Shown piece by piece: positions 44,141-52,878 of a DNA stretch of 64,000 nucleotides (positions are counted from its first letter, which is position 1; every line of letters starts with the position of its first letter). Position numbers and translations under genes: made by a program. The notes below the pieces were generated by a model. That model did no database searches and was not told where the DNA came from. It worked only from the letters and a program-made list of their open reading frames with translations. Source of the stretch: Pseudomonadota bacterium (GTDB lineage Bacteria; Pseudomonadota; Alphaproteobacteria; Rhizobiales; Xanthobacteraceae); NCBI GenBank assembly GCA_023422775.1, contig JAFAGM010000120.1, forward strand, positions 1-64,000. Reading direction: 5' to 3'.

Positions 44141-44158
44141 TTGCGAATGAATTGCAAT
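44141..44158. promoter_or_regulatory. Candidate Fur/Mur-type operator, copy 2
   Basis: TTGCGAATGAATTGCAAT, an imperfect palindrome just downstream of the predicted sit start. It matches the box upstream of the porin fusion (55522-55539) at 14 of 18 positions. Confidence 0.6.
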
Positions 44159-44221
44159 TTCGGAATGCTGCTGGCCGCGGCCAACAGCAGGGAAGTGCGC
44201 GGGACACAGGAGAACTGAGGA

Positions 44222-45127
44222 ATGTTCGACAGGTGCAGGCGCGTCGCTCTTGCGACGCTTGCCGGAACGGCGGTGCTTGGGCTGATGACGCAGGGGGCGT
44301 TCGCCCAGGCCAAATTCAAGGCCGTGACGACCTTCACTGTCATCGCCGACATGGCGCGGAATGTTGCCGGCGACGCGGCCACCGTCGAGTCGATTACCAA
44401 GCCCGATGCTGAAATTCATAACTATCAGCCGACGCCCGGCGACATCCTGAAGGCGCAGGAGGCCAATCTCGTTCTCTGGAACGGGCTCAATCTCGAGATC
44501 TGGTTCGAAAGGTTCTTCCAGCGCCTCAAAGGTGTCCCCGGCGTCGTCGTCTCCCAGGGCGTCACGCCGATGGGAATCGTGGAGGGGCCCTACAAGGGCA
44601 AGCCCAACCCGCATGCCTGGATGTCGCCGAATGCGGCGCTCATCTATGTCGACAATATCCGGGACGCTTTCGCAAAGTACGATCCGAAGAACGCCGCGAC
44701 CTACAAGGCAAATGCCGAGGCGTACAAGCAGAAGATTTCAGCGGCGATTGCGCCGATCCAGGCGAGGCTCCAGGCTATTCCGCCTGAGCGCCGATGGCTG
44801 GTGTCGAGCGAAGGCGCCTTCAGTTACCTCGCCCGCGACTTCGGCCTGAAGGAGCTCTATCTCTGGCCGATCAATGCGGATCAGCAGGGCACGCCGCAGC
44901 AGGTCCGCAAGGTGATCGATGCGGTACGCGCCAACAAGATCGCCGTCGTGTTTTCCGAGAGCACGATCTCGCCGGATCCGGCCAGGCAGGTTGCCCGCGA
45001 GACCGGGGCCAAATATGGTGGCGTTCTCTATGTGGACTCGCTCAGCGCCGCCGATGGCAAGGTTCCGACCTATATCGATCTCCTGCGGGTGACGTCCGAG
45101 ACGATCGCAAACGGCCTCGCACAGTGA
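44222..45127 (+). CDS. sitA: Manganese/iron ABC transporter, substrate-binding protein
   Basis: Periplasmic cluster A-I metal receptor, 301 residues with a signal peptide ending near GAFAQ. Candidate metal ligands fall at His66 (EIHNYQPTP), His131 (NPHAWMSP), Glu197 (VSSEGAFSY) and Asp272 (LYVDSLS), the His/His/Glu/Asp set and spacing of Mn/Fe receptors such as PsaA and SitA. Zinc receptors use three histidines plus a His-rich loop, absent here. TGAGGA lies close before ATG 44222. It heads a four-gene operon; two operator-like boxes and a promoter lie upstream. Confidence 0.92.
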   Translation: MFDRCRRVALATLAGTAVLGLMTQGAFAQAKFKAVTTFTVIADMARNVAGDAATVESITKPDAEIHNYQPTPGDILKAQEANLVLWNGLNLEIWFERFFQRLKGVPGVVVSQGVTPMGIVEGPYKGKPNPHAWMSPNAALIYVDNIRDAFAKYDPKNAATYKANAEAYKQKISAAIAPIQARLQAIPPERRWLVSSEGAFSYLARDFGLKELYLWPINADQQGTPQQVRKVIDAVRANKIAVVFSESTISPDPARQVARETGAKYGGVLYVDSLSAADGKVPTYIDLLRVTSETIANGLAQ

Positions 45128-46023
45128 ACGCGATGATCGACACGTTCCTCAATCCAGCGTCCGCGGATGCGGGATCCGGACTCTCCGTCAGAAACGCCAC
45201 CGTCACCTATCGCAACGGTCACACCGCCCTGCGCGATGCGACGTTCAATATCCCGGCCGGCACCATCACCGCGCTCGTAGGCGTGAACGGCAGCGGCAAA
45301 TCCACGCTGTTCAAGGCGATCATGGGGTTCGTCGGCCTCGCCGGGGGCGAGATCACGATTCTCGGCCAACCTGTCAATGCCGCGTTGAAGAAGAACATCG
45401 TCGCCTATGTGCCGCAGAGCGAGGAGATCGACTGGAACTTCCCCGTTCTGGTCGAGGACGTGGTGATGATGGGCCGCTACGGCCACATGAACATGATGCG
45501 CCTTGCGAGGCCTGCGGATCACAAGGCCGTAGCAACAGCGCTGGAGCGCGTCGGCATGAGCGATTTCCGCAAGCGCCAGATCGGCGAACTGTCCGGCGGC
45601 CAGAAGAAGCGCGTGTTCCTCGCCCGCGCGCTCGCCCAGGACGGGCGGGTGATCCTGCTCGACGAACCCTTCACCGGCGTCGACGTCAACACCGAAGACG
45701 CCATCGTCAAGCTCTTGCGTTCGCTTCGCGACGAAGGCCGGGTGATGCTGGTCTCCACGCATAATCTCGGCAGCGTGCCGGAGTTCTGCGATCGCACCGT
45801 GCTGCTCAACCGCACCGTGCTCGCCTATGGTCCCACGGTCGAGATTTTCACCCAGGCGAACCTGGAAAAGACCTTTGGCGGCGTGCTGCGGCATTTCGTG
45901 CTGAGCGAAAGCGGCCGGCCGCACGCGCTCGACGTGATCACCGACGACGAGCGGGCGGTGATCTTCCGGGACGGCAAGCCGGCCAGGCACGAGCCGACGC
46001 CGGACGATCGAGGCGGCGGCTAG
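45124..46023 (+). CDS. sitB: Manganese/iron ABC transporter, ATPase
   Basis: ATP-binding subunit of the metal importer. Walker A GVNGSGKS, ABC signature LSGGQKKRVFLARAL, Walker B ILLDEPFTGVD and H-loop STHN are complete. Two starts are possible: GTG 45124 overlapping the sitA stop (GTGA; 299 residues) or ATG 45133 (296 residues). A C-terminal extension of about 40 residues (VITDDERAVIFRDGKPARHE) follows the ATPase core. Its TAG overlaps the sitC GTG by one base. Confidence 0.93.
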   Translation: MNAMIDTFLNPASADAGSGLSVRNATVTYRNGHTALRDATFNIPAGTITALVGVNGSGKSTLFKAIMGFVGLAGGEITILGQPVNAALKKNIVAYVPQSEEIDWNFPVLVEDVVMMGRYGHMNMMRLARPADHKAVATALERVGMSDFRKRQIGELSGGQKKRVFLARALAQDGRVILLDEPFTGVDVNTEDAIVKLLRSLRDEGRVMLVSTHNLGSVPEFCDRTVLLNRTVLAYGPTVEIFTQANLEKTFGGVLRHFVLSESGRPHALDVITDDERAVIFRDGKPARHEPTPDDRGGG

Positions 46024-46880
46024 TGTCCACGCTGATCGAACCATTCAATTACGGATACATGCTCAACGCCATGTGGGTCTCCGCGCTGGTCGGCGGGGTC
46101 TGCGCGTTCCTCTCCGCCTATCTGATGCTGAAGGGCTGGTCGCTGATCGGCGATGCGCTTTCGCACGCCATCGTGCCCGGTGTCGCCGGCGCCTACATGC
46201 TCGGCCTGCCGTTTTCCATCGGCGCCTTCTTCTCGGGCGGCCTCGCGGCAGCGGCCATGCTGTTCCTCAACCAGCGCACCAGGCTGAAGGAGGACGCCAT
46301 CATCGGGCTGATTTTTTCCTCCTTTTTCGGCCTCGGACTGTTCATGGTGTCGCTTTCGCCGACCTCGGTGAACATCCAGACCATCGTGCTCGGCAACATC
46401 CTGGCGATCACGCCAGAAGACACATTGCAGCTCGCCATCATCGGCTTCGTCTCGCTCGCCGTTCTCATCGTCAAATGGAAGGACCTGATGGTCACCTTCT
46501 TCGACGAGACCCACGCCCGCTCGATCGGGCTCAATCCGACCGCGATCAAGATCATGTTCTTCACGCTGCTGTCCGCCTCGACGGTGGCGGCGCTGCAGAC
46601 GGTCGGCGCCTTCCTCGTCATCTGCATGGTGGTGACGCCGGGCGCGACCGCCTATCTGCTGACCGACCGCTTCCCTCGCCTGCTCCTGACCAGCGTTGCG
46701 ATCGGATCGACGACGAGCTTCGCCGGCGCCTACGCCAGCTATTTCCTGGATGGCGCGACGGGTGGAATCATCGTCGTGCTGCAGACGCTGGCCTTCCTCA
46801 CCGCCTTCTTCTTCGCCCCCAAGCACGGCATGCTGGCGGCCCGCCGCCGCGCGGCACAGGCACTGGATACAGGCCCATGA
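46023..46880 (+). CDS. sitC: Manganese/iron ABC transporter, permease 1
   Basis: Inner-membrane permease of the ABC-3 family, 285 residues and about eight TM helices (KGWSLIGDALSHAIVPGVAG, ALQTVGAFLVICMVVTPGA). GTG 46023 overlaps the sitB stop by one base; the stop overlaps the sitD ATG by four (ATGA). Closely resembles the next gene in layout, so the two permeases probably form a heterodimer, as in SitABCD. Confidence 0.92.
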   Translation: MSTLIEPFNYGYMLNAMWVSALVGGVCAFLSAYLMLKGWSLIGDALSHAIVPGVAGAYMLGLPFSIGAFFSGGLAAAAMLFLNQRTRLKEDAIIGLIFSSFFGLGLFMVSLSPTSVNIQTIVLGNILAITPEDTLQLAIIGFVSLAVLIVKWKDLMVTFFDETHARSIGLNPTAIKIMFFTLLSASTVAALQTVGAFLVICMVVTPGATAYLLTDRFPRLLLTSVAIGSTTSFAGAYASYFLDGATGGIIVVLQTLAFLTAFFFAPKHGMLAARRRAAQALDTGP

Positions 46881-47767
46881 CGCCGCTCGATACACTCCTC
46901 CAGCCCTTCCAGTTCGAGTTCATGCGCCATGCGCTGATCATTTCGGTGCTGGTGGCGATTCCGACCGCGCTTCTTTCCTGCTTCCTGGTCCTCAAGGGCT
47001 GGTCGCTGATGGGGGACGCGATCTCGCATGCGGTCTTTCCCGGCGTCGTGATTGCCTACATTGTCGGATTTCCCTATGCGGTGGGCGCTTTCGCAGCCGG
47101 CATGATCTGCGCGGTGGCGACCGGCTTCCTGAAGGAGAACAGCCGCATCAAGCAGGACACGGTGATGGGGGTCGTATTCTCGGGCATGTTCGGGCTGGGG
47201 CTCGTGCTCTACGTCAAGATCCAGAGCGACGTGCATCTCGATCACATCCTGTTCGGCGACATCCTCGGGGTGGATCTCCGCGATATCGTCGAAACCGGGG
47301 TTATCGCGGCCATTGCGGCCGGCATCATCGTCGTCAGATGGCGGGACCTCCTCCTGCATGCCTTCGATCCGGCGCAAGCGCGGGCGATCGGACTGCCGGT
47401 CCGTCTGCTGCACTACGGCTTGCTGGCGATCCTTTCCCTGACCATCGTCGGCGCCCTGAAAGCCGTCGGCATCATCCTCGCCATCGCGATGCTGATCGCA
47501 CCGGGAGCGATCGCCTTCCTGGTGACACGCACGTTCAGCTCCATGCTCGCTGTCGCCGTCATCGTCGCGGTGATTGCCTCCTTCCTCGGCGTGTATCTTT
47601 CCTTCTTCATCGACAGCGCGCCGGCCCCGACCATCGTGCTGCTGATGACCGTCGCCTTCATTGCCGCCTTCGTCCTCGTCACGAGCAGGGCTGCACGGCT
47701 GCAGCGACGTGAAGCGGGTCTGGCCGCGGACACCAACGACGCCGGAAGCGGTCAGTCGCGGGCGTGA
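46877..47767 (+). CDS. sitD: Manganese/iron ABC transporter, permease 2
   Basis: Second ABC-3 permease, 296 residues with about eight TM helices (KGWSLMGDAISHAVFPGVVI, ALKAVGIILAIAMLIAPGAI). ATG 46877 overlaps the sitC stop. The 3' end runs 16 bases into the converging ECF sigma-factor gene, an unusual tail-to-tail overlap that leaves no room for a separate terminator. Confidence 0.92.
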   Translation: MTPLDTLLQPFQFEFMRHALIISVLVAIPTALLSCFLVLKGWSLMGDAISHAVFPGVVIAYIVGFPYAVGAFAAGMICAVATGFLKENSRIKQDTVMGVVFSGMFGLGLVLYVKIQSDVHLDHILFGDILGVDLRDIVETGVIAAIAAGIIVVRWRDLLLHAFDPAQARAIGLPVRLLHYGLLAILSLTIVGALKAVGIILAIAMLIAPGAIAFLVTRTFSSMLAVAVIVAVIASFLGVYLSFFIDSAPAPTIVLLMTVAFIAAFVLVTSRAARLQRREAGLAADTNDAGSGQSRA

Positions 47768-49041
47768 CGCCGCACCTCGGTGGGAGCGCCCGCCTCGGCA
47801 GCGCGACGTTTGAGCAATTCCTGTTCGCGTTTGTTGCCGGCCAGCCGGGCTGCAGCCTCGAACGCCGCGCGGGCTTCGTCAAAACGCCCGAGCTTGCCGA
47901 GCAGATCGCCGCGGACGCTTTCCAGCAGATGATAGTTCTTCAGCGCGGGCTCGTGCGCCAACTGGTCCACGATCGCAAGCGCGGCCGAGGGACCTTCGGC
48001 CATGCCGACCGCAACCGCGCGGTTGAGTTCGATGATCGGCGAGCGTGCGAGCGCCGCCAGTTCGGCATAGAGCCCCGCGATCCGCGGCCAGTCGGTCGCC
48101 TCTAGCGCGGCCGCCCGGGCGTGGCAGGCCACGATCGCCGCCTGCAGCGCGTAGAAGCCTCGTCCGCCGCCGAGTTCAAGCGCCCGCGCCAGCGCCAGCA
48201 AGCCACGGCGGATCTGCAGCCGGTCCCAGCGCGTGCGATCCTGATCCATCAGCAGGATGGGATCGCCGGCGGCGTCGGTGCGCGCGGCAATGCGCGAGGC
48301 GTTCAGCTCCATCAGCGCCAGCAGGCCATGGGCCTCGGCTTCCTGCGGCGCGACCAGCGTCAGCACGCGGCCCATGCGCAACGCGTCGTGGCAGAGTTGC
48401 GGGCGCAGCCATTCGTCGCCGCGCGCGGCCGTGTAGCCTTCGTTGAAGATGAGGTAGACGACCTCCAGCACCGAGGCCAGCCGTTCCGAAAGCGCCGCGC
48501 CGTGCGGGGTTTCATAGGCAAGCCCGGATTCCGATAGCGTCCGCTTTGCCCGGACGATGCGCTGGGCGATGGTCGCCTCGGGCTGCAGGAAGGCGCGCGC
48601 AATCTCTTCGGTGGTCAGGCCGCAGATCATCCGAAGCGCCAGCGCGGCGCGGGCCTCGCGCGACAGTCTCGGATGGCACGCTGTAAAGATCAGCCGCAGC
48701 AATTCGTCGCCGATATCGTCGTCCAGCGCAGCATCCGGGTCGGGCATCGTCTGCTGCTCCTGCTCGACGTCGCATATCAGCATCTCGTGCTTGCGATCGA
48801 GCATGCGGCGGCGGCGCAGTTGATCGAGCGCCCGGCGCTTGGCCGTCGCCATCAGCCACGCCCCCGGCCTTTCCGGCACGCCCATGGCAGGCCAATGTTC
48901 GAGCGCCGCCACCAGCGCTTCCTGCGTCAGGTCCTCGGCCAGCGGCACGTCGCGCAGCATGCGCGACAGGCCGGTGATCAGGCGCGGCTGTTCGATACGC
49001 CAGACGGCGAGGATGATGCTGTTGATGTCGGCGGCCGTCAT
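47752..49041 (-). CDS. ECF-family RNA polymerase sigma factor with long C-terminal extension (ECF42 type)
   Basis: 429 residues. Sigma region 2 (DVPLAEDLTQEALVAALEHW) and region 4 (GLTTEEIARAFLQPEATIAQ) occupy about 185 N-terminal residues. The remaining ~240 residues form a helical, TPR-like DUF6596 extension (IFNEGYTAARGDEWLR, ELNRAVAVGMAEGP, YHLLESVRGDLLGKLGRFDE). This layout plus an adjacent DGPF protein is the ECF42 group, which has no anti-sigma factor and is thought to be regulated through its own extension. The DGPF gene is immediately upstream. Target genes unknown. Confidence 0.9.
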   Translation of the reverse strand: MTAADINSIILAVWRIEQPRLITGLSRMLRDVPLAEDLTQEALVAALEHWPAMGVPERPGAWLMATAKRRALDQLRRRRMLDRKHEMLICDVEQEQQTMPDPDAALDDDIGDELLRLIFTACHPRLSREARAALALRMICGLTTEEIARAFLQPEATIAQRIVRAKRTLSESGLAYETPHGAALSERLASVLEVVYLIFNEGYTAARGDEWLRPQLCHDALRMGRVLTLVAPQEAEAHGLLALMELNASRIAARTDAAGDPILLMDQDRTRWDRLQIRRGLLALARALELGGGRGFYALQAAIVACHARAAALEATDWPRIAGLYAELAALARSPIIELNRAVAVGMAEGPSAALAIVDQLAHEPALKNYHLLESVRGDLLGKLGRFDEARAAFEAAARLAGNKREQELLKRRAAEAGAPTEVRRHARD

Positions 49042-49072
49042 AGCCGCCGACCGGACCTATGGAACGCACGCA

Positions 49073-49471
49073 TCAGGCGTGCGCGCGCACGCCGACCTCG
49101 CAAGCGCCGTCCATGCCCGGCGTCGCGAAGGCGCGAACCTCGCAGGTTCCCTCCCAGCCCGGCATGTGCTCGAGGTGCAGTTGCATGAATTCGCGCGCTG
49201 CCGCCACGGCCTCTTCCATGTCGCGAAGCTCGAAGATGGCGTAGCCGCCGATCAGTTCCTTGGTCTCGACGAACGGGCCGTCGATGACGCCGAGCTTGCC
49301 GTCGGTGATCTTGACCTGCGCGCCGGTCATGGCGATCGGCAGCAGCCCGCCGGTGTCGAGCATGCGGCCGGCCTTGATCTCGCGCTCGGCGAGCTTGCCC
49401 ATCGCCTCCATCAGGGCCGGCGACGGACCCCGGTCGGGCTGGGGCGAGGTAACGATATACATGAAACGCAT
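49073..49471 (-). CDS. YCII-related DGPF-family protein
   Basis: 132 residues from ATG 49471. Starts MRFMYIVTSPQ and carries the family motif VIDGPFVETKELIGGY, then AREFMQLHLEHMPGWEGTCE. It is a small alpha-beta barrel of unknown enzymatic activity that co-occurs with ECF42 sigma factors and is often a target of them. It lies 31 bases upstream of the sigma gene, same strand, probably in one operon. Confidence 0.88.
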   Translation of the reverse strand: MRFMYIVTSPQPDRGPSPALMEAMGKLAEREIKAGRMLDTGGLLPIAMTGAQVKITDGKLGVIDGPFVETKELIGGYAIFELRDMEEAVAAAREFMQLHLEHMPGWEGTCEVRAFATPGMDGACEVGVRAHA

Positions 49472-49593
49472 GGCAAAACTCCCGTTGAGGCGAGCCGCGG
49501 CGGCAATCGCCGCAAAAACTATCTCGCTATGGGAGACGACGAACGGCAGCGGGGAGGATCGACAGGCGTCCTGGAAATATTTTGAGACCGGGG

Positions 49594-50286
49594 CTACTGC
49601 GACCGCAGCATGATCAGCGGATCGGCGGTATCGGGCACCCGCCGCCACTGCGCGTTGTCGTCGGCCTCGAACTGCCAGGTCTGGCCGGCGGCCGACATCA
49701 GGATGATCTGCCCGCGTTCGAGCCGCCACTGGTTCGGCGCGAAGACCGCGACCGCGGGATCGCATTTCGGCTTCAGGAACACCTGGAAATTATCGCCTGA
49801 TGCTTCCGTGTTGGTCAGCGTCAGGCCGCAGATCGTCTGGCCGTTGCCGCGGACCATCTGCCAGTCGCCGATCATCTGGTCCATTGACTTGGCGAGCGAA
49901 CGGGCGGCAGCGAGGTTCTGCAGGATGTAGACGCCCTCGCCGGTTCGCAGGCCCTCGAAAATGCCGCTCTCGACTTCGGTGAGGTCGATTACCGGCTGGC
50001 CGGCAGCGTCCTGCAACCGCACGATATCGAGCCCCTTGATGTTCCAGGCGGCGATATCCCTGGTGAACGGCAACGCCTTCGCGCAATCGGGCTCGAGCTC
50101 GAGCTTCAGTCCCTGCGCCGTGGCATCCTCTTTCAGCGTGACGACGCAGGTCTTGCTGCGCTCGGTCGTGGCAAGTTCCCACTGCCCGATCATCTCTTTC
50201 TTCAGGGTAGAGGCGTCCTGCGCCCCGGCCGGTGACGCCAGCACGAGCAGCGCGGTCAGCGCCATGTACGGGCGTCGGGGCGACAT
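49594..50286 (-). CDS. Secreted protease-inhibitor-like protein with two AprI/Omp19 domains
   Basis: 230 residues; signal peptide about 1-22 ending SPAGAQ. Two copies of the AprI/Inh lipocalin-like fold follow: the first begins MIGQWELATTERSKTCVVTL and the second MIGDWQMVRGNGQTICGLTL. Each has a Gly-x-Trp near the start, an early Cys and a second Cys about 20-27 residues later (SKTC ... PDCAK; TIC ... PKCDP), matching the disulfide of this family. Brucella Omp19, a relative, inhibits proteases; here the tandem may bind two targets. It is the last gene of the overlapping operon; ATG 50286 shares one base with the dehydrogenase stop. Confidence 0.8.
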   Translation of the reverse strand: MSPRRPYMALTALLVLASPAGAQDASTLKKEMIGQWELATTERSKTCVVTLKEDATAQGLKLELEPDCAKALPFTRDIAAWNIKGLDIVRLQDAAGQPVIDLTEVESGIFEGLRTGEGVYILQNLAAARSLAKSMDQMIGDWQMVRGNGQTICGLTLTNTEASGDNFQVFLKPKCDPAVAVFAPNQWRLERGQIILMSAAGQTWQFEADDNAQWRRVPDTADPLIMLRSQ

Positions 50287-51275
50287 CAGCGCCCCTTCAC
50301 CGGGGTTTCCGCGACAGGCGTCAGGGGCGCCTTGCCGTCAAACCAGTTCTTCAGGTTGTCGACGACGAGCTGATCCATGGCGTTGCGCGTTACCACCGAA
50401 GCCGAGCCGATATGTGGCAACAGCACGACATTTTGCATCGATTTCATTTCGTCCGGCACGGTCGGTTCGTTGGCGAACACGTCGAGTCCCGCCGCCAGGA
50501 TGGCGCCGGACTTCAGCGCCGCAACCAAAGCCTGCTCGTCGACGACGGAGCCGCGCGCCACGTTGATCAGCACGCCGCGCGGCCCGAGCGCCTTCAGCAC
50601 ATCGGCATTGATCATCTTCGCGGTGGCCGCACCGCCCGGCACGATCACGATCAGCGTATCCACCGCCTTCGCCATCTCCATCAGGTCGGGGTAATGCTGG
50701 TAGGAGACCGCCGTGGACGGCTTGCGCGAATGGTAGCAAACCGGCACCCGCGAGGCCTCGATCCTGCGTCCGATCGCCTGCCCGATCCGGCCCATGCCGA
50801 CGATGCCGATCTTGCGGTCGCGCAGCGAGCCGGCGCTCAGCGGATAATTCTGCGTCTGCCACAGGCCGGAGCGCAAATAGCGGTCGGCCTTGACGAACTC
50901 GCGCAAGGTCGCGATCAGAAGCCCCATCGCGACGTCGGCGACCTCCTCGGTCAGCACGTCGGGCGTATTGGTGACGACGATGTTGTGCTCGCGCGCGTAG
51001 GCCGAATCGACGTGGTCGTAGCCGACGCCGAAACTTGCGACCATCTCCAGCCTGGGGAAGTGCGACAGCGCTTTCGCGTCGGCCGGCACCGTGTGATAGG
51101 TGACCGCCATGCCGCGGATTCTCGCCACGACATCCGGCGTCAATCGCTCGAGGTCGGCACGGCTCTCCGCCGTATGCAGGACGAACCGATCCGAAAAGCC
51201 GTTCTGGAGGATGGGCCTGATCGGTCCGTAAACCAGCAGATCGATCTTTTCCGACGGATTGTTCGCGGCAGCCAT
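50286..51275 (-). CDS. D-2-hydroxyacid dehydrogenase (hydroxypyruvate/glyoxylate reductase-like)
   Basis: 329-residue NAD(P)-dependent oxidoreductase. The cofactor loop GIVGMGRIGQAIGRRIEA is near 155-172 and the catalytic Arg/Glu/His are in NVARGSVVDE, DVFANEP and VVLLPHIGSA. The N-terminal half has the family ASFGVGYDHVD. Substrate could be glyoxylate, hydroxypyruvate or another 2-oxo acid. Its ATG shares one base with the permease stop and its stop with the inhibitor start, so all lie on one transcript with the ABC importer. Confidence 0.9.
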   Translation of the reverse strand: MAAANNPSEKIDLLVYGPIRPILQNGFSDRFVLHTAESRADLERLTPDVVARIRGMAVTYHTVPADAKALSHFPRLEMVASFGVGYDHVDSAYAREHNIVVTNTPDVLTEEVADVAMGLLIATLREFVKADRYLRSGLWQTQNYPLSAGSLRDRKIGIVGMGRIGQAIGRRIEASRVPVCYHSRKPSTAVSYQHYPDLMEMAKAVDTLIVIVPGGAATAKMINADVLKALGPRGVLINVARGSVVDEQALVAALKSGAILAAGLDVFANEPTVPDEMKSMQNVVLLPHIGSASVVTRNAMDQLVVDNLKNWFDGKAPLTPVAETPVKGR

Positions 51276-52063
51276 CAGTTTTCCTTTCCAAGCGCGCTCT
51301 CATGCCAGCGCCGTAATACCAGATGCGAAACTAGCGCCAGGAGCCCGTAGATGACAATCCCGGCGGCGGACAGCAGCAGAAGTGCTGCGAACATGCGGGG
51401 AATGTTGAGGCGATAGCCGGATTCGGCGATCCGGAAGGCGAGACCCGAGCCCGCACCCGCAGCCCCCGCCGCGATCTCGGCGACCACGGCGCCGATCAGC
51501 GACAGCCCGCCGGCAATCCGCAATCCGCCGAGGATGAACGGCAGCGCCGCCGGCAGTTTCAGGTACCGCAACGTCTGCAGCCGCGACGCCCCGTAAAGCT
51601 GAAACAGCCCGGCCAGGTTGCGGTCGACCGAATTCAGCCCGAGCGTGGTGTTGGACAGCACGGGAAAAAAGGCGACGATCCAGGCGCAGACGATCACGGC
51701 CGTCTGTTGCGACAGGTAGATCAGCAACAACGGCGCAATGGCGATGACAGGCGTGACCTGCAGTATTACCGCATAGGGAAACAGCGAGTACTCCAGCCAT
51801 TTCGACTGATGGAACAACAGCGCCAGCGCGACCCCGCCGACGACCGCGGCGACAAAGCCCTGCAGCGTCGTCAGCAAGGTGACGCCGAGCGATTCCGACA
51901 GCACCGGCCAGTCGTTGACGAGCGTCCGGAACACGACAAGCGGGCTCGGCAGCACATAGGGCTGAATGTCGTTGACGCGGACGACCAGTTCCCAGAGCAC
52001 GAGGCCCGCCGCGAGCACGGCTATGGGAAGCAGCATGCGGCCGATGTCTGGCAGGGACTTCAT
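51275..52063 (-). CDS. ABC transporter permease (nitrate/taurine/pyrimidine type)
   Basis: 262-residue inner-membrane permease of the SsuC/TauC family, about six TM helices with the EAA loop ASRLQTLRYLKLPAALPFIL. ATG 52063 overlaps the ATPase stop (ATGA). Together with the next two genes it forms an importer for a small organic molecule. The upstream frame extension lacks similarity and is ignored. Confidence 0.9.
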   Translation of the reverse strand: MKSLPDIGRMLLPIAVLAAGLVLWELVVRVNDIQPYVLPSPLVVFRTLVNDWPVLSESLGVTLLTTLQGFVAAVVGGVALALLFHQSKWLEYSLFPYAVILQVTPVIAIAPLLLIYLSQQTAVIVCAWIVAFFPVLSNTTLGLNSVDRNLAGLFQLYGASRLQTLRYLKLPAALPFILGGLRIAGGLSLIGAVVAEIAAGAAGAGSGLAFRIAESGYRLNIPRMFAALLLLSAAGIVIYGLLALVSHLVLRRWHESALGKEN

Positions 52064-52872
52064 GCCGCGGGCTGTCCGGAATAGGACGGCGCCAGCGCGC
52101 CCGTGACCTCGCGGCAGTAAGCGGCGTATTCGGCCGAGGTGCGAAAATCCTCGCCGCGCGGCTCTCGCGTCTCGATGCGGAATTCGCGGCTGATGCGACC
52201 TGGCCGGGCCGTCATCACGATGACCCGCTGCGACAGATAGACCGACTCGAACACCGAATGGGTGACGAAGATGATCGTCTTGCCCAGCGTGCGCCACAGC
52301 GTCAGAAGGTCGTTGTTGAGGCGAAACCGCGTGATTTCGTCGAGCGCGGCAAACGGCTCGTCCATCAGGAGAATATCCGGTTCGGTGACGAGGGCCCGCG
52401 CCAGCGAGACCCGCATCTTCATGCCGCCGGACAATTCCCGCGGGAAAGCGTCGGCGAACTCGGCGAGCCCGACCTGCGCAAGCGCGTCACGGACCCGTCC
52501 GTCCGTTTCGGATGCCGGCGCATGGGCAAGCCTGAGCGGCAGCCGCACGTTGTCGCGCACGCTCGCCCACGGCATCAGCGTGGGCTCCTGGAACACGAAG
52601 CCGATCGGGTGTCGCCCATCCGCCTTGCCCGCCTGATGGGTGACGTCCACGGTGCCCGAACTCGGCGCGCTGAGCCCCGCGATCAGCCGGAGCGCGGTCG
52701 ATTTGCCGCAGCCCGACGGCCCGAGCAGCGCAACGAACTCGCCTCGCGCCACGTCGAGATCGAGCGGCCCGAGCGCGGTGACGCCATTGTCATAGACCTT
52801 GGTGGCGCCGCGCAGTCGGACGGCGCTAACGGCGGAACGCGGATTCATCTCGGGCAGTGCGGGCTCGGCCAT
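52060..52872 (-). CDS. ABC transporter ATPase (SsuB/TauB type)
   Basis: 270 residues. Walker A GPSGCGKST, Q-loop FQEPTLMPW, signature LSGGMKMRVSLARAL, Walker B ILLMDEPFAALDE and the H-loop VTHS are complete. It starts six bases after the binding-protein stop and overlaps the permease start by four bases. Confidence 0.93.
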   Translation of the reverse strand: MAEPALPEMNPRSAVSAVRLRGATKVYDNGVTALGPLDLDVARGEFVALLGPSGCGKSTALRLIAGLSAPSSGTVDVTHQAGKADGRHPIGFVFQEPTLMPWASVRDNVRLPLRLAHAPASETDGRVRDALAQVGLAEFADAFPRELSGGMKMRVSLARALVTEPDILLMDEPFAALDEITRFRLNNDLLTLWRTLGKTIIFVTHSVFESVYLSQRVIVMTARPGRISREFRIETREPRGEDFRTSAEYAAYCREVTGALAPSYSGQPAA

Positions 52873-52878
52873 GTCAGG

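Noticed and set aside
44060..44221. Zur box upstream of sitABCD
   Set aside because: No TATAACAT-type core of the alphaproteobacterial Zur palindrome was found, and the receptor has the Mn/Fe ligand set rather than a His-rich zinc site.
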